This document shows, in pieces, positions 44,667 through 57,074 of a stretch of 64,000 bases of DNA. The stretch's first letter is position 1. Each line of letters opens with the position of its first letter. The stretch covers positions 372,001 through 436,000 of the forward strand of contig NZ_BCZK01000002.1 in assembly GCF_001598695.1 (NCBI RefSeq), read 5' to 3'. Origin of the DNA: Klebsiella oxytoca NBRC 105695. Lineage in GTDB: Bacteria > Pseudomonadota > Gammaproteobacteria > Enterobacterales > Enterobacteriaceae. Under the pieces are notes generated by a model, which had not been told where the DNA came from, made no database searches, and saw only the letters and a program-made list of their open reading frames with translations. Both the position numbers and the translations under genes were made by a program.

Positions 44667-45911
44667 TTACGTCGCGCTGCGAGCGGGCAGCTCATCGGCG
44701 GCAAGGCGTAAACTGTTGAGCAGCACGTTAGCCCCTTTCTCGGCCCACGCGGGCAGAATATTTTCCGCCTCGTTATGGCTAATTCCCTTCTCGCAGGGAA
44801 TGAAAATCATGCTGGCGGGCGCGACCTTGCTGATATAGCAGGTATCGTGACCGGCGCCGGAGACCATGGTTCGCGCGCTATAGCCCAGTTCGTCCGCCGC
44901 TCGCTGGCTGCGCGCCAGACACTCGCGATCAAAAGCAATGGGCGCATAATCAAAAATGCGCTCGACGTTTGCCGCCACGCCGCGCGCCGCCAGCGCTTCA
45001 GCGGCACGATGCAGCGCCCGTTCCATGGCTTCCAGCGCCGGGGATTGCGGATGACGAAATTCGACGCTGCACGCCACGCCTCCCGGTACTACGTTGCGCG
45101 ATCCCGGAATGACCTGCGCCATCCCGATAGTCGCGCGCCCGTCTGGATTATGGGCGATGCCGATTTGCTCCACCGCCAGCGCCAGCTCGGCGAAGGCGGT
45201 CAGCGCGTCGCGGCGGCTGCCCATCGGCGTGGTTCCGGCGTGGGCGGAAAAGCCCTCCAGGGTGACGTTGAACCAGCGCTGGCCCATTGCCGCGTGAACG
45301 AGGCCGATATCAACGCCTTCTTCTTCCAGAATCGGCCCCTGTTCGATATGCACTTCGTAGCAGGCGTGGAGCGGGCAGGCGGCGGCAGGACGCTCCCCAC
45401 GATAGCCGATAGCCTCCAGCGCCTCGCCGACGCTGATGCCGTCGCGATCTTCGCGGGCGAGCGCGAAGGACTCGCTAAACTGCCCGGCCCAGACGCCGGA
45501 CGCCAGCATCGCCGGGGCAAAGCGCGCCCCTTCTTCGTTGGTCCAGTTCACCAGCACGATATCGCGTTCGGTCGCAATGCCGCGGTCGTTCAGCGTGCGC
45601 AGCGCCTCCAGCCCGGCGAGGACGCCGTAAATGCCGTCATAGCGGCCGCCGAGCGGTTGGGAATCGACGTGCGAACCGGTCAACACCGGGGGCAGATGCG
45701 AATGTTTACCGCAGCGGCGAATAAACATATTCCCCATACTGTCGACTTCGCAGGGGAAGCCAGCTTCACGCGCCCACTGGCGCAGCAGATTGCGCGCCTG
45801 GCGGTCCTCTTCGCTAAGCGCCAGTCGGGTCACGCCGCCCGCCGGCGTGGCGCCGAGCTGCGCCATCTCGTTGAGCGTCGACCACAGACGTGCGCCGTTG
45901 ACGGTTATCAT
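44667..45911 (-). CDS. N-carbamoyl-L-amino acid amidohydrolase (AtcC-like, M20 family)
   Basis: 414 residues of the zinc-dependent HyuC/allantoate amidohydrolase group: GSHVDSQPLGGRYDGIYGV and NEEGARFAPAMLASGVW for metal binding, HIEQGPILEEE, and GAGHDTCYISKVAP. The ATG overlaps the stop of the AtcB-like gene by 4 bp. In Pseudomonas the pair AtcB/AtcC turns L-2-amino-thiazoline-4-carboxylate through N-carbamoyl-L-cysteine into L-cysteine; this enzyme would do the second step. Substrate specificity within this family is broad, so allantoate or another carbamoyl compound is possible. Confidence 0.82.
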   Translation of the reverse strand: MITVNGARLWSTLNEMAQLGATPAGGVTRLALSEEDRQARNLLRQWAREAGFPCEVDSMGNMFIRRCGKHSHLPPVLTGSHVDSQPLGGRYDGIYGVLAGLEALRTLNDRGIATERDIVLVNWTNEEGARFAPAMLASGVWAGQFSESFALAREDRDGISVGEALEAIGYRGERPAAACPLHACYEVHIEQGPILEEEGVDIGLVHAAMGQRWFNVTLEGFSAHAGTTPMGSRRDALTAFAELALAVEQIGIAHNPDGRATIGMAQVIPGSRNVVPGGVACSVEFRHPQSPALEAMERALHRAAEALAARGVAANVERIFDYAPIAFDRECLARSQRAADELGYSARTMVSGAGHDTCYISKVAPASMIFIPCEKGISHNEAENILPAWAEKGANVLLNSLRLAADELPARSAT

Positions 45912-46390
45912 GGCTTATCCTTTTTCACGCGATAGCGGAAGTCGCAGCACTTTCCGCCCTGCATAATGGTGGTGGTACGGGTCAGCTCCACATCCGGGGC
46001 ATAGCCGACGATAAACTTATCGTCGCGGGCGCAGGAGAGCAGATGGCCAATTTCGCCGAGGCCCATTTCGTGGTACATCTCGGCGTAGCGGCAGCGGTTC
46101 ACGTTGTAGTTATACTGCTGGTCGTCGGCGTCCAGTACCTTGACCTCCAGGGCGTTATCTTTTTCCCACAGGTACTGCAGCGCGACAAAGCTGCGAATAT
46201 CCGCGCCGTTCGGCTCCTGGCGGGCAAAGGCTTTCCCCGCCTCAATCGCAGCGTTTTCAATCGCTTCGCCGATGACCGCCTGGGCGCGAGCCTTACCTAT
46301 CTCCCGCACCAGGATGTCGTAAATCGGCTTGATTATTTCTGCTTCAATTTTGCGGCGGGCGAGAATGCCCAGCTCGTTATTATCACTCAT
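45908..46390 (-). CDS. L-2-amino-thiazoline-4-carboxylate hydrolase (AtcB-like)
   Basis: 160 residues from ATG 46390, with GAGG 7 bp upstream; a GTG one codon earlier is the alternative. The C-terminal half, NRCRYAEMYHEMGLGEIGHLLSCARD then FIVGYAPDVELTRTTTIM and CCDFRYRVKK, fits the ATC hydrolase family, with Cys and His residues that could be catalytic. It would open the thiazoline ring to N-carbamoyl-L-cysteine. It lies between the Liv-type binding protein and the AtcC-like gene in one operon. Confidence 0.78.
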   Translation of the reverse strand: MSDNNELGILARRKIEAEIIKPIYDILVREIGKARAQAVIGEAIENAAIEAGKAFARQEPNGADIRSFVALQYLWEKDNALEVKVLDADDQQYNYNVNRCRYAEMYHEMGLGEIGHLLSCARDDKFIVGYAPDVELTRTTTIMQGGKCCDFRYRVKKDKP

Positions 46391-46407
46391 CACATTGCCT
46401 CACTGCG

Positions 46408-47565
46408 TTACTTCGTTGTTGCGCCGCCGAGTACGGTTTGCGGCTGCCATTTGCCGTCGACGACTTTATAAACGGTAAAGGTTGGCGATTTCAGGTTGCC
46501 CTCTTTATCAAAGGCGATTTGTCCGGTCACGCCGGCGTAGTTAATGGCGCGCAGGGCGGGCAGATAGTCGGCGGGATCGACGGAGTCGGCTTTTTCCATC
46601 GCCGCGACCAGCACGCGGGTAGCGTCATAGGCGAACGGCGCGTGCAGTTCGATATGGGTGTGATAGCGCGACTGGTAGGCCTGCTCGAAGGCTTTACCGC
46701 CCGGCATCTGCTCAACCGGCAGTCCCGGCTCCAGCGCCACCACGCCGTCGCCCTCTTTTTGCGCCAACTGGAGGAAGGTCTGGCTAACGAAGCCGCCTGC
46801 GCCCATCAGGGTGGCATTCATGCCCAGCTGTTTGATGCGGCGCGCCAGCGGGGCGGCCTGACTATCGACGCCGCCAAAGAAAATCAGATCGGCGTTTTTG
46901 CTGCGGATGGCGGTCAGGACGGCGCTGAAATCGACGGTTTTGTCATCGACATACTGACGGTCAACGATTTTGATACCCTGCGCTTCCAGCGACTTAATAA
47001 ACTCATCCGCCAGCCCCTGGCCGAAGGCGGTACGGTCATCAATAACCGCAATGCGTTTGGCCTTCAGGGTTTGTACCGCGTACTGTCCGGCAAACTGTCC
47101 GCCGTCATCGTCGTGGCCCATCACGCGGAAGCTGGTGTCGAAACCCTGTTTGGTGTAGGCGTGCCCGGTGGCGACCGGCGCGACCTGGGCGATGCCCGCA
47201 TCGTGGTAAACCCGCGCAGCGGGAATGCTGGTGCCGGTGTTCCAGTGGCCGACGACGCCCGCGACGCCGCTATCCACCAGACGCTGGGCGACGGCGACGG
47301 CGGTGCGTGGGTCGGACTGATCGTCTTCCGATTGCAGCTTGAAGGTCACCGCCTTGCCGCCGATGGTCGGGTGCTGCTTGTTGATATCGTCAATCGCCAG
47401 CTGCGCGCCGTTTTCCAGATCCTTGCCGATACGCGCGGAAGGGCCGGTGAGCGGGCCTGCCAGGCCGATAATGACGGTTTCGCTGGCCGCGGACCACGCG
47501 GCGGATGAGGCAAAACCACTGAGCAGAATAGCGGCGCTGAGCGCGCTGATTTTTACGGTTTTCAT
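46408..47565 (-). CDS. Liv-type ABC transporter, periplasmic binding protein
   Basis: 385 residues. A signal peptide of about 26 residues (LLSGFASSAAWSA) is followed by a type I binding fold of the LivJ/LivK kind (VIIGLAGPLTGPSARIGKDLENGAQLA, GHWNTGTSIPAARVYHDAG, AVIDDRTAFGQGLADEF, DLIFFGGVDSQAAPLARR). It captures an amino acid-like ligand. Because its operon also encodes AtcB- and AtcC-like enzymes, the ligand may be a thiazoline carboxylate or a carbamoyl amino acid rather than leucine. Confidence 0.92.
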   Translation of the reverse strand: MKTVKISALSAAILLSGFASSAAWSAASETVIIGLAGPLTGPSARIGKDLENGAQLAIDDINKQHPTIGGKAVTFKLQSEDDQSDPRTAVAVAQRLVDSGVAGVVGHWNTGTSIPAARVYHDAGIAQVAPVATGHAYTKQGFDTSFRVMGHDDDGGQFAGQYAVQTLKAKRIAVIDDRTAFGQGLADEFIKSLEAQGIKIVDRQYVDDKTVDFSAVLTAIRSKNADLIFFGGVDSQAAPLARRIKQLGMNATLMGAGGFVSQTFLQLAQKEGDGVVALEPGLPVEQMPGGKAFEQAYQSRYHTHIELHAPFAYDATRVLVAAMEKADSVDPADYLPALRAINYAGVTGQIAFDKEGNLKSPTFTVYKVVDGKWQPQTVLGGATTK

Positions 47566-47592
47566 TGTTTTTCCCTGATGCTGGTTGGTGTG

Positions 47593-48312
47593 TTAAACGG
47601 GCATTTCGCCCAAATAAATCTGTGCTATACGATCGTCGGCCAGCAGCGTCTGCGACGGACCGCGCTCGACGATGCTGCCGCTATCCATTACCCAGGCGCT
47701 GTCGGTCGCCTCCAGCGCCAGGCGTGCGTTCTGCTCGATCAGCAGCAGCGCGACGCCGCGCTGGCGCAGGGTGGCGATAACGCGAAAAATGTTCTCGACC
47801 ATCAGCGGCGCCAGGCCCATTGACGGCTCGTCGAGGATCAGCAGGCGCGGCTGGCTGAGCAGGGCGCGGTTGAGCGCCAGCAGCTGCTGTTCACCGCCGG
47901 AGAGCAGCCCCGCCAGCTGATGCTGGCGTTCGGCGAGGCGCGGGAAATTAGCGAAGATGGCGCCCATCTCCTGCTTTACCGCCGCCGCGTCGCGTCGGAG
48001 CCAGGCGCCCATTTGCAGGTTTTCCAGCACCGTCATGCGCGCAAAGATGCCGCGTCCTTCCGGCACCATCACGAGTCCTTCGCGCAGCAGGGATTCGGCC
48101 CGGCGTTTGCGTATCGGTTTGCCGTTAAACAGAATTTCGCCGCTAAAGGGTTCCAGCCCGGTAATGGCGCGGACGGTGGAGCTTTTGCCCGCGCCGTTGG
48201 CGCCGATAAGCGTGGTCTGCTCGCCCTCTTTCACGCTGAATGAGACGTCGCGCACCGCCTGGATGCCGCCGTAGTGGACGCTAAGCTGGTTAACGGTTAA
48301 TAAATCAGACAT
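47593..48312 (-). CDS. Liv-type ABC transporter ATP-binding protein, LivF-like
   Basis: 239 residues with Walker A GANGAGKSSTVRA, signature LSGGEQQLLALNRALL and Walker B LLILDEPSMGLAP. One of the two ATPases of the transporter. Its ATG lies 8 bp inside the end of the LivG-like gene, so the two are translationally coupled. Confidence 0.95.
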   Translation of the reverse strand: MSDLLTVNQLSVHYGGIQAVRDVSFSVKEGEQTTLIGANGAGKSSTVRAITGLEPFSGEILFNGKPIRKRRAESLLREGLVMVPEGRGIFARMTVLENLQMGAWLRRDAAAVKQEMGAIFANFPRLAERQHQLAGLLSGGEQQLLALNRALLSQPRLLILDEPSMGLAPLMVENIFRVIATLRQRGVALLLIEQNARLALEATDSAWVMDSGSIVERGPSQTLLADDRIAQIYLGEMPV

Positions 48313-49072
48313 GGGCGCTGCCTCCCAGCCAGGCGGCGATCACCGCCGGATCGCGGCGTACGCTATCCGGCGTGCCGCTGGTTAACGTTTTGCCGTAATC
48401 CAGCACCATCAGGCGATCGCAGATCCCCATCACCAGCTTGACGTCATGCTCAATCATCAGCAGCGTTTTGCCGTCGTCGCGAATACGCAGCAGCAGTTCG
48501 CCAAGGGCCATCTTCTCGGCGGCGTTCATCCCGGCCGCTGGTTCATCCAGCGCTAACAGTCGCGGATCGGTCGCCAGCGCGCGGGCAATCTCCAGCCGCC
48601 GCTGGTGGCCGTAGGCGAGGTCGCAGGCGCGGTAGTGGGCGAACTGCGCGATACCGGTATAATCCAGCAGGTGCCAGGCCAGCTCGCGGGTTTGCGCTTC
48701 CTCAGCGCGGGCGCGTTTATGGCGGGAGAGCGCGGCCCACAGGCCATTACGGGTGCGCACGTGGCGGCCCACCATTACGTTCTCCAGCACCGACATGTCG
48801 TTAAACAGCCGCACGTTCTGAAAAGTGCGGGCGATCCCTGCGGCGGTCACTTTCTCAATATTCTTCGGAAAATAGGCTTCGCCGCCGATAGCGAACTCGC
48901 CGCTGTCCGCCGGGTAAAGCCCGGTAATCAGATTAAAACAGGTGGTTTTTCCCGCGCCGTTGGGGCCAATCAGGCCGTAGATTTCGCCCTCGTTGATGCT
49001 CAGCGATACGTTGTCGACCGCCGTCAGACCGCCAAAACGCTTGGTCATATGGCGTACGCTTAACAGGCTCAT
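48305..49072 (-). CDS. Liv-type ABC transporter ATP-binding protein, LivG-like
   Basis: 255 residues with Walker A GPNGAGKTTCFNL, a signature region AYGHQRRLEIARAL (in place of the usual LSGGQQ) and Walker B LLALDEPAAGMN, the standard LivG form. It pairs with the LivF-like ATPase downstream; the gene overlaps the upstream permease by 4 bp and the downstream ATPase by 8 bp. Confidence 0.95.
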   Translation of the reverse strand: MSLLSVRHMTKRFGGLTAVDNVSLSINEGEIYGLIGPNGAGKTTCFNLITGLYPADSGEFAIGGEAYFPKNIEKVTAAGIARTFQNVRLFNDMSVLENVMVGRHVRTRNGLWAALSRHKRARAEEAQTRELAWHLLDYTGIAQFAHYRACDLAYGHQRRLEIARALATDPRLLALDEPAAGMNAAEKMALGELLLRIRDDGKTLLMIEHDVKLVMGICDRLMVLDYGKTLTSGTPDSVRRDPAVIAAWLGGSAHV

Positions 49073-50175
49073 GCTTTTGCTCCTTGATGTCGCGCGGGCC
49101 AGATGCCCTGCGGGCGCAGCAGCATGACCAGCACCAGCGCCAGACCGTAGAACAGCTGGCGCAATACTTCCGGGTCAATCAGCACTTCGCCAAACAGCGC
49201 CTGCTGTACCGGCGCCGCCTGGCTGCGCAGCAGTTCCGGCAGCGCGGTCAGCAGCACCGCGCCGAGGATCACGCCGGGGATGTGCCCCATCCCGCCCAGC
49301 ACCACCATCGCCAGGACCGCAATCGACTCCTGCAGGGTAAAGGATTCCGGCGAAACAAAGCCCTGAAATGCGCCGAACAGCGCGCCCGCCACGCCGCCGA
49401 ATGAGGCGCCGATAGCGAAAGCCAGCAGTTTGTAATTACGCAGGTTGATGCCCATCGCGCGGGCGACGTCTTCGTCCTCGCGGATCGCGTGCCAGGCCCG
49501 ACCAATGCGTGAATGCTGTAGCCGCAGGCAGACGAAAATAATCGCCACGATCGCCAGCATCAGCAGGTAGTACCACAGCCACAGCGCCGGGACTTTAAAA
49601 CCAAACCAGTGATAGACGCCGCTAAACTTGAGGCCGAACAGATTCAGCGAATCGACCCCGGAAATGCCTTTTGCGCCGTTGGTGATGTTGACCGGACGGT
49701 CGAGGTTGCGCATCAGGATGCGAATAATTTCACCGAACCCGAGGGTGACGATGGCCAGATAGTCGCCGCGCAGCTTGAGCGTCGGCGCGCCCAGCACGAT
49801 ACCGCAGCCTGCCGCCACCAGCGCGGCGAGCGGAATAATCACCAGCCAGGAGGTGTGCAGGCCGTCCGGAAACCAGCTATTTAAAATCGGGAAGACGTCC
49901 AGCAGATGCGGCGAGGCCAGCAGCGCCGCCAGATACGCGCCGACGGCGTAAAAGGCGATAAAGCCCATATCCAGCAGGCCGGTGTAGCCGACCACAATAT
50001 TCAGCCCCAGCGCCAGCATAACGTAGAGCAGGGCGAAGTCGATGACTCGCACCCAGTAGTTGCCGCCGAGCTGGCTGGCGACCATCGGCGCCACCAGCAG
50101 CGCGCAGACCAACAGGGTCATCCCGGACCAGAAGCGGCGGGAGACGACAGGCGTATCGAGTTGTGCCGTTGTCAT
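49069..50175 (-). CDS. Liv-type ABC transporter permease, LivM-like
   Basis: 368 residues with about ten membrane segments. The LivM family block GLNIVVGYTGLLDMGFIAFYAVGAY and the cytoplasmic-loop motif RAWHAIREDEDVARAMGIN (ATPase contact) are clear, as is GGMGHIPGVILGA. It forms one half of the membrane channel with the LivH-like permease, which begins 10 bp upstream. Confidence 0.95.
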   Translation of the reverse strand: MTTAQLDTPVVSRRFWSGMTLLVCALLVAPMVASQLGGNYWVRVIDFALLYVMLALGLNIVVGYTGLLDMGFIAFYAVGAYLAALLASPHLLDVFPILNSWFPDGLHTSWLVIIPLAALVAAGCGIVLGAPTLKLRGDYLAIVTLGFGEIIRILMRNLDRPVNITNGAKGISGVDSLNLFGLKFSGVYHWFGFKVPALWLWYYLLMLAIVAIIFVCLRLQHSRIGRAWHAIREDEDVARAMGINLRNYKLLAFAIGASFGGVAGALFGAFQGFVSPESFTLQESIAVLAMVVLGGMGHIPGVILGAVLLTALPELLRSQAAPVQQALFGEVLIDPEVLRQLFYGLALVLVMLLRPQGIWPARHQGAKA

Positions 50176-50185
50176 GATTTTTCTC

Positions 50186-51136
50186 CTAAGCCCGGTGCGC
50201 GACGCGTTCGCCGAGCAAACCGGCCGGGCGGAAGACCAGCACCAGGATCAGCACCATAAAGGCGAAGATATCCTGGTAGTTGCTGCCGAAGACGCCGTGG
50301 GTCAGGTCCCCGAGATAGCCTGCGCCAAGAGATTCGATAAGGCCCAGCAGCAGGCCGCCGATCATCGCGCCGCGAATATTACCGATGCCGCCGAGCACCG
50401 CGGCGGTAAAGGCTTTAATGCCGGGCAGAAAGCCCATGGAGAAGCTGGCATTGCCGTAGTTGCTGGCCATCATGACGCCAGCGAGCGCGGCGAATATGCC
50501 GCCGATGGCGAAAGTGAGGGCGATAATTGCGTTAGGGTTTACGCCCATTAGCGTGGCGATGCGCGGATTTTCCGCTACCGCGCGCATACCGCGACCTAAA
50601 CGGGTGTACTCCACCAGCAGCCACAGGCCAAGCATCACCGCGAAGGCCAGCGCGACGGTGACGATTCCGGTGACGGTAACGAGAGCCGGCGGATGCGCTG
50701 CGCTGCCGTGGGTCACGGCGATGGCATCCATTGACAGGATCTGCGGGAACATCAGCGGATTACGCGACCAGACGATCATTGCCACGGTTTGCAGCAGTAC
50801 CGAGACACCGATCCCGGAGATCAGCGGCGCCAGGCGCGGGGCGTTGCGCAGGCGGCGGTAGGCAAAGCGTTCGACCGCCATCGCCAGCAGGGCGCAGACC
50901 GCCATGGCCAGCACCAGCGCCAGCCCCAGCTGCGCCAGCGGCGGCAAAGTGGGGAAATGGGCGTTCAGCGCGTGCATCCCGGAAAGCGTGGTCAACGCGC
51001 CGACCATCAGAATATCGCCGTGGGCAAAGTTAATAATGCGCAGGATGCCGTACACCATGGTGTAGCCGAGCGCGATCAGGGCGTAGATGCTGCCGAGCAT
51101 GACCCCGTTGATGATTTGTTGTATGAGTGTGTCCAA
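50186..51136 (-). CDS. Liv-type ABC transporter permease, LivH-like
   Basis: 316 residues with about eight membrane segments. The opening QIINGVMLGSIYALIALGYTMVYGILRIINFAHGD is the LivH signature, and GRGMRAVAENPRIATLMGVN is the ATPase-contact loop. It is the first gene of the operon LivH-M-G-F-binding protein-AtcB-AtcC on the minus strand and is divergent from a LysR regulator across a 171-bp AT-rich gap. Confidence 0.95.
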   Translation of the reverse strand: MDTLIQQIINGVMLGSIYALIALGYTMVYGILRIINFAHGDILMVGALTTLSGMHALNAHFPTLPPLAQLGLALVLAMAVCALLAMAVERFAYRRLRNAPRLAPLISGIGVSVLLQTVAMIVWSRNPLMFPQILSMDAIAVTHGSAAHPPALVTVTGIVTVALAFAVMLGLWLLVEYTRLGRGMRAVAENPRIATLMGVNPNAIIALTFAIGGIFAALAGVMMASNYGNASFSMGFLPGIKAFTAAVLGGIGNIRGAMIGGLLLGLIESLGAGYLGDLTHGVFGSNYQDIFAFMVLILVLVFRPAGLLGERVAHRA

Positions 51137-51307
51137 CTGATTGTTCCGACAAGATGCTCAAATAATAGCTACCATCCAACAAATGAATTAAATTGTAAAA
51201 TACGCATATATTCTTTCTTATTATAAATGTGTGGTTAACTATCTTTATGATTTTAAATATAATTCAATAATGCATCGGATAGCGAAATGCGCTAAGAAAA
51301 TCAACAT

Positions 51308-52237
51308 ATGAAAAAAACAGAACAATCAGAGGGGCCGGTTAGCTGGTCGGAGAGTACGTTGGCCAACGATCCCCCGCTGCGGGCGGTGCGCGCCTTCGAG
51401 GCGATCGCACGCCTCGGCAGCGTAACCCTGGCGGCGCAGGAGCTGGCGATATCGCCCTCGGCGGTCAGCCATCAGCTCAAAGTGCTGGAAGGCTATTTGC
51501 AGATCCCGCTCACCGCACGTCAGGGGCGACGGCTGACCCTCAGCCAGCAGGGGCGGGAGTATTACCGCTCGATCCGCGCGGCGTTTAACGTGCTGCGTCA
51601 GGCCACTGAGCACCTGGTCGATCAGGTGCAAACCCAGCAGGTGACGATCAGCCTGATCCCGCTGTTTGGCATGGGCTGGTTTATTCCCCGGCTGCCGTCA
51701 TTCGTGCACGCGAATCCGCATACCGAAATCAACGTGGTTTACGCCAACCACCGCAACTATCTTAGCGACGCTTCCGATATGTCGATCCGCTTTGGCAACG
51801 GTCACTGGGTTGGCTATCAAAGCGAAAAGCTGATCTCCGGCAGAATGGTTCCGGTATGCAGTCAGGCTTTTCTCCGCCTCCATGGGCATATTGATACCCC
51901 GGAACAGCTGTTACAAATGCCGCTGCTGCATGATGAGGAGCGCACCACGTGGAACCAGTGGTTTGTGCAGCAGGGAGTGAAGCGCCCGCCGCGATCGACC
52001 GGGCCGATGTTTGAGGATGGTCTGCTAACCCTGGCGGGCGTACAGGCCGGGTTGGGCTGTGCGCTAATGCGCGAGCCGCTGATCGCTCCCTATCTGAAGA
52101 GCGGCGAGCTGGTGAAAATCTTCGATGCGGCAATAGATGATGGCCGGGATTATTATCTCTGCGTGCGCCAGGATAGCGAGATGACCCCCAATGGCAAACT
52201 ATTACAAAGCTGGCTTCGTCAGCAGGCCTTCGGCTGA
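51308..52237 (+). CDS. LysR-family transcriptional regulator
   Basis: 309 residues of the GcvA-like branch: helix-turn-helix ALRAFEAI-type (RAVRAFEAIARLGSVTLAAQELAISPSAVSHQLKVLE) and an effector domain with SLIPLFGMGWFIPRLPSF. It is divergent from the Liv-type/Atc operon and is probably its activator, with the ligand or an intermediate as coinducer. The 51137-51307 gap is AT-rich and fits a LysR binding region. Confidence 0.88.
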   Translation: MKKTEQSEGPVSWSESTLANDPPLRAVRAFEAIARLGSVTLAAQELAISPSAVSHQLKVLEGYLQIPLTARQGRRLTLSQQGREYYRSIRAAFNVLRQATEHLVDQVQTQQVTISLIPLFGMGWFIPRLPSFVHANPHTEINVVYANHRNYLSDASDMSIRFGNGHWVGYQSEKLISGRMVPVCSQAFLRLHGHIDTPEQLLQMPLLHDEERTTWNQWFVQQGVKRPPRSTGPMFEDGLLTLAGVQAGLGCALMREPLIAPYLKSGELVKIFDAAIDDGRDYYLCVRQDSEMTPNGKLLQSWLRQQAFG

Positions 52238-52288
52238 TATTTACTTAAGAATTTACTTAATCCAGCTCACACTTTTGTCCGGTCATCA

Positions 52289-52317
52289 TTGAATTCATCA
52301 AAGGCCGCTTAGATAAT
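52289..52317 (+). promoter_or_regulatory. promoter of the beta-glucoside operon
   Basis: -35 TTGAAT (52289-52294), a 17-bp spacer, and -10 GATAAT (52312-52317). The start point would be near 52324, giving a leader of about 125 nt that holds the RAT and terminator. Confidence 0.75.
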
Positions 52318-52343
52318 CCGCCGAAATAACCCATTTTTATGAT

Positions 52344-52372
52344 GGCGTGCTACTGCGAAAGCAGGCAAGACC
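52344..52372 (+). promoter_or_regulatory. ribonucleic antiterminator (RAT) site
   Basis: A 29-nt imperfect hairpin containing TACTGC-GAAA-GCAGGCAA. It matches the RAT consensus of bgl/sac-type operons at most positions. Its last 6 bases are the first bases of the terminator stem, so binding of the BglG-type protein would block the terminator. Confidence 0.9.
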
Positions 52373-52427
52373 AAAATAGAAATGCTCTCCCGCCAAGGGG
52401 AGCGTCTCTGTTTTGGTCTTTTTTTTT
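52367..52427 (+). terminator. conditional leader terminator of the bgl-type operon
   Basis: AAGACCAAAA (52367-52376) pairs with TTTTGGTCTT (52411-52420). An inner CTCTCCC/GGGGAG stem caps it and a run of Ts follows. Overlap with the RAT makes it a regulated terminator, 22 bp before the EII gene. Confidence 0.92.
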
Positions 52428-52448
52428 GCCCCAACACCAGGGAACACT

Positions 52449-56586
<4,138 letters not shown>

Positions 56587-56590
56587 TTTT

Positions 56591-56730
56591 GTTCTATTAA
56601 TGGGGCGTAATAGCCATTTCTGTTTTTTTTATGGGACATGAGCTCTTTGGAATGACTGAGTTGGCTCATTTGTAGTGTTCTATAAACGGGTTATAATCGC
56701 TAACTACGTTCTATTAATAAGGCATGAGAA
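56591..56730 (+). promoter_or_regulatory. hipBA control region with repeated operator-like sites
   Basis: GTTCTATTAA-like boxes begin at 56591, 56677 and 56708. The first forms CTATTA-N8-TAATAG (56594-56613) and the second CTATAA-N8-TAATCG (56680-56699); the third has only a good left half. The N8 spacing equals that of E. coli HipB operators. A perfect -10 TATAAT lies at 56692-56697, inside the second site, with a weak -35 17 bp upstream. Autorepression by the HipB-like protein is likely. Confidence 0.7.
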
Positions 56731-56735
56731 GCATT

Positions 56736-57074
56736 ATGGCAAAGCCGTCGACCCGAACCTACTCTCGTTACAGTCGCGACGCAGCACGGTTGCTGGGAAT
56801 GATGATCCGTACCGCACGCATAGAATCCAGACTCACTATCGAGGAGCTGGCAGAACGTGCTGGCGTGTCGCGTGGGCTGGTTTATCGTGCTGAGGAAGGC
56901 GATATGGGATGTGCGATTGGCGCGGTATTTGAACTGGCGACAATAGTGGGCGTGCCGCTGTTTACGCCAGAGCGTTCTGCTCTGGCGTTACATATTGCTA
57001 ATGCAGAGAAAACGCTGTCATTAATGCCGCGTGCGGTTCATCACTCAAGGAAGGTGATAAATGATGACTTCTGA
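56736..57074 (+). CDS. HipB-like antitoxin, XRE-family DNA-binding protein
   Basis: 112 residues from ATG 56736 (MAKPSTRTYSRYSRDAARLL); ATG 56724 is also in frame but directly abuts the third operator box. A Xre/Cro helix-turn-helix lies at about 35-80 (LTIEELAERAGVSRGLVYRAEEGD). It should bind and neutralise the HipA-like kinase and repress the promoter upstream. It overlaps the hipA-like gene by 14 bp, the usual antitoxin-first order. Confidence 0.85.
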   Translation: MAKPSTRTYSRYSRDAARLLGMMIRTARIESRLTIEELAERAGVSRGLVYRAEEGDMGCAIGAVFELATIVGVPLFTPERSALALHIANAEKTLSLMPRAVHHSRKVINDDF

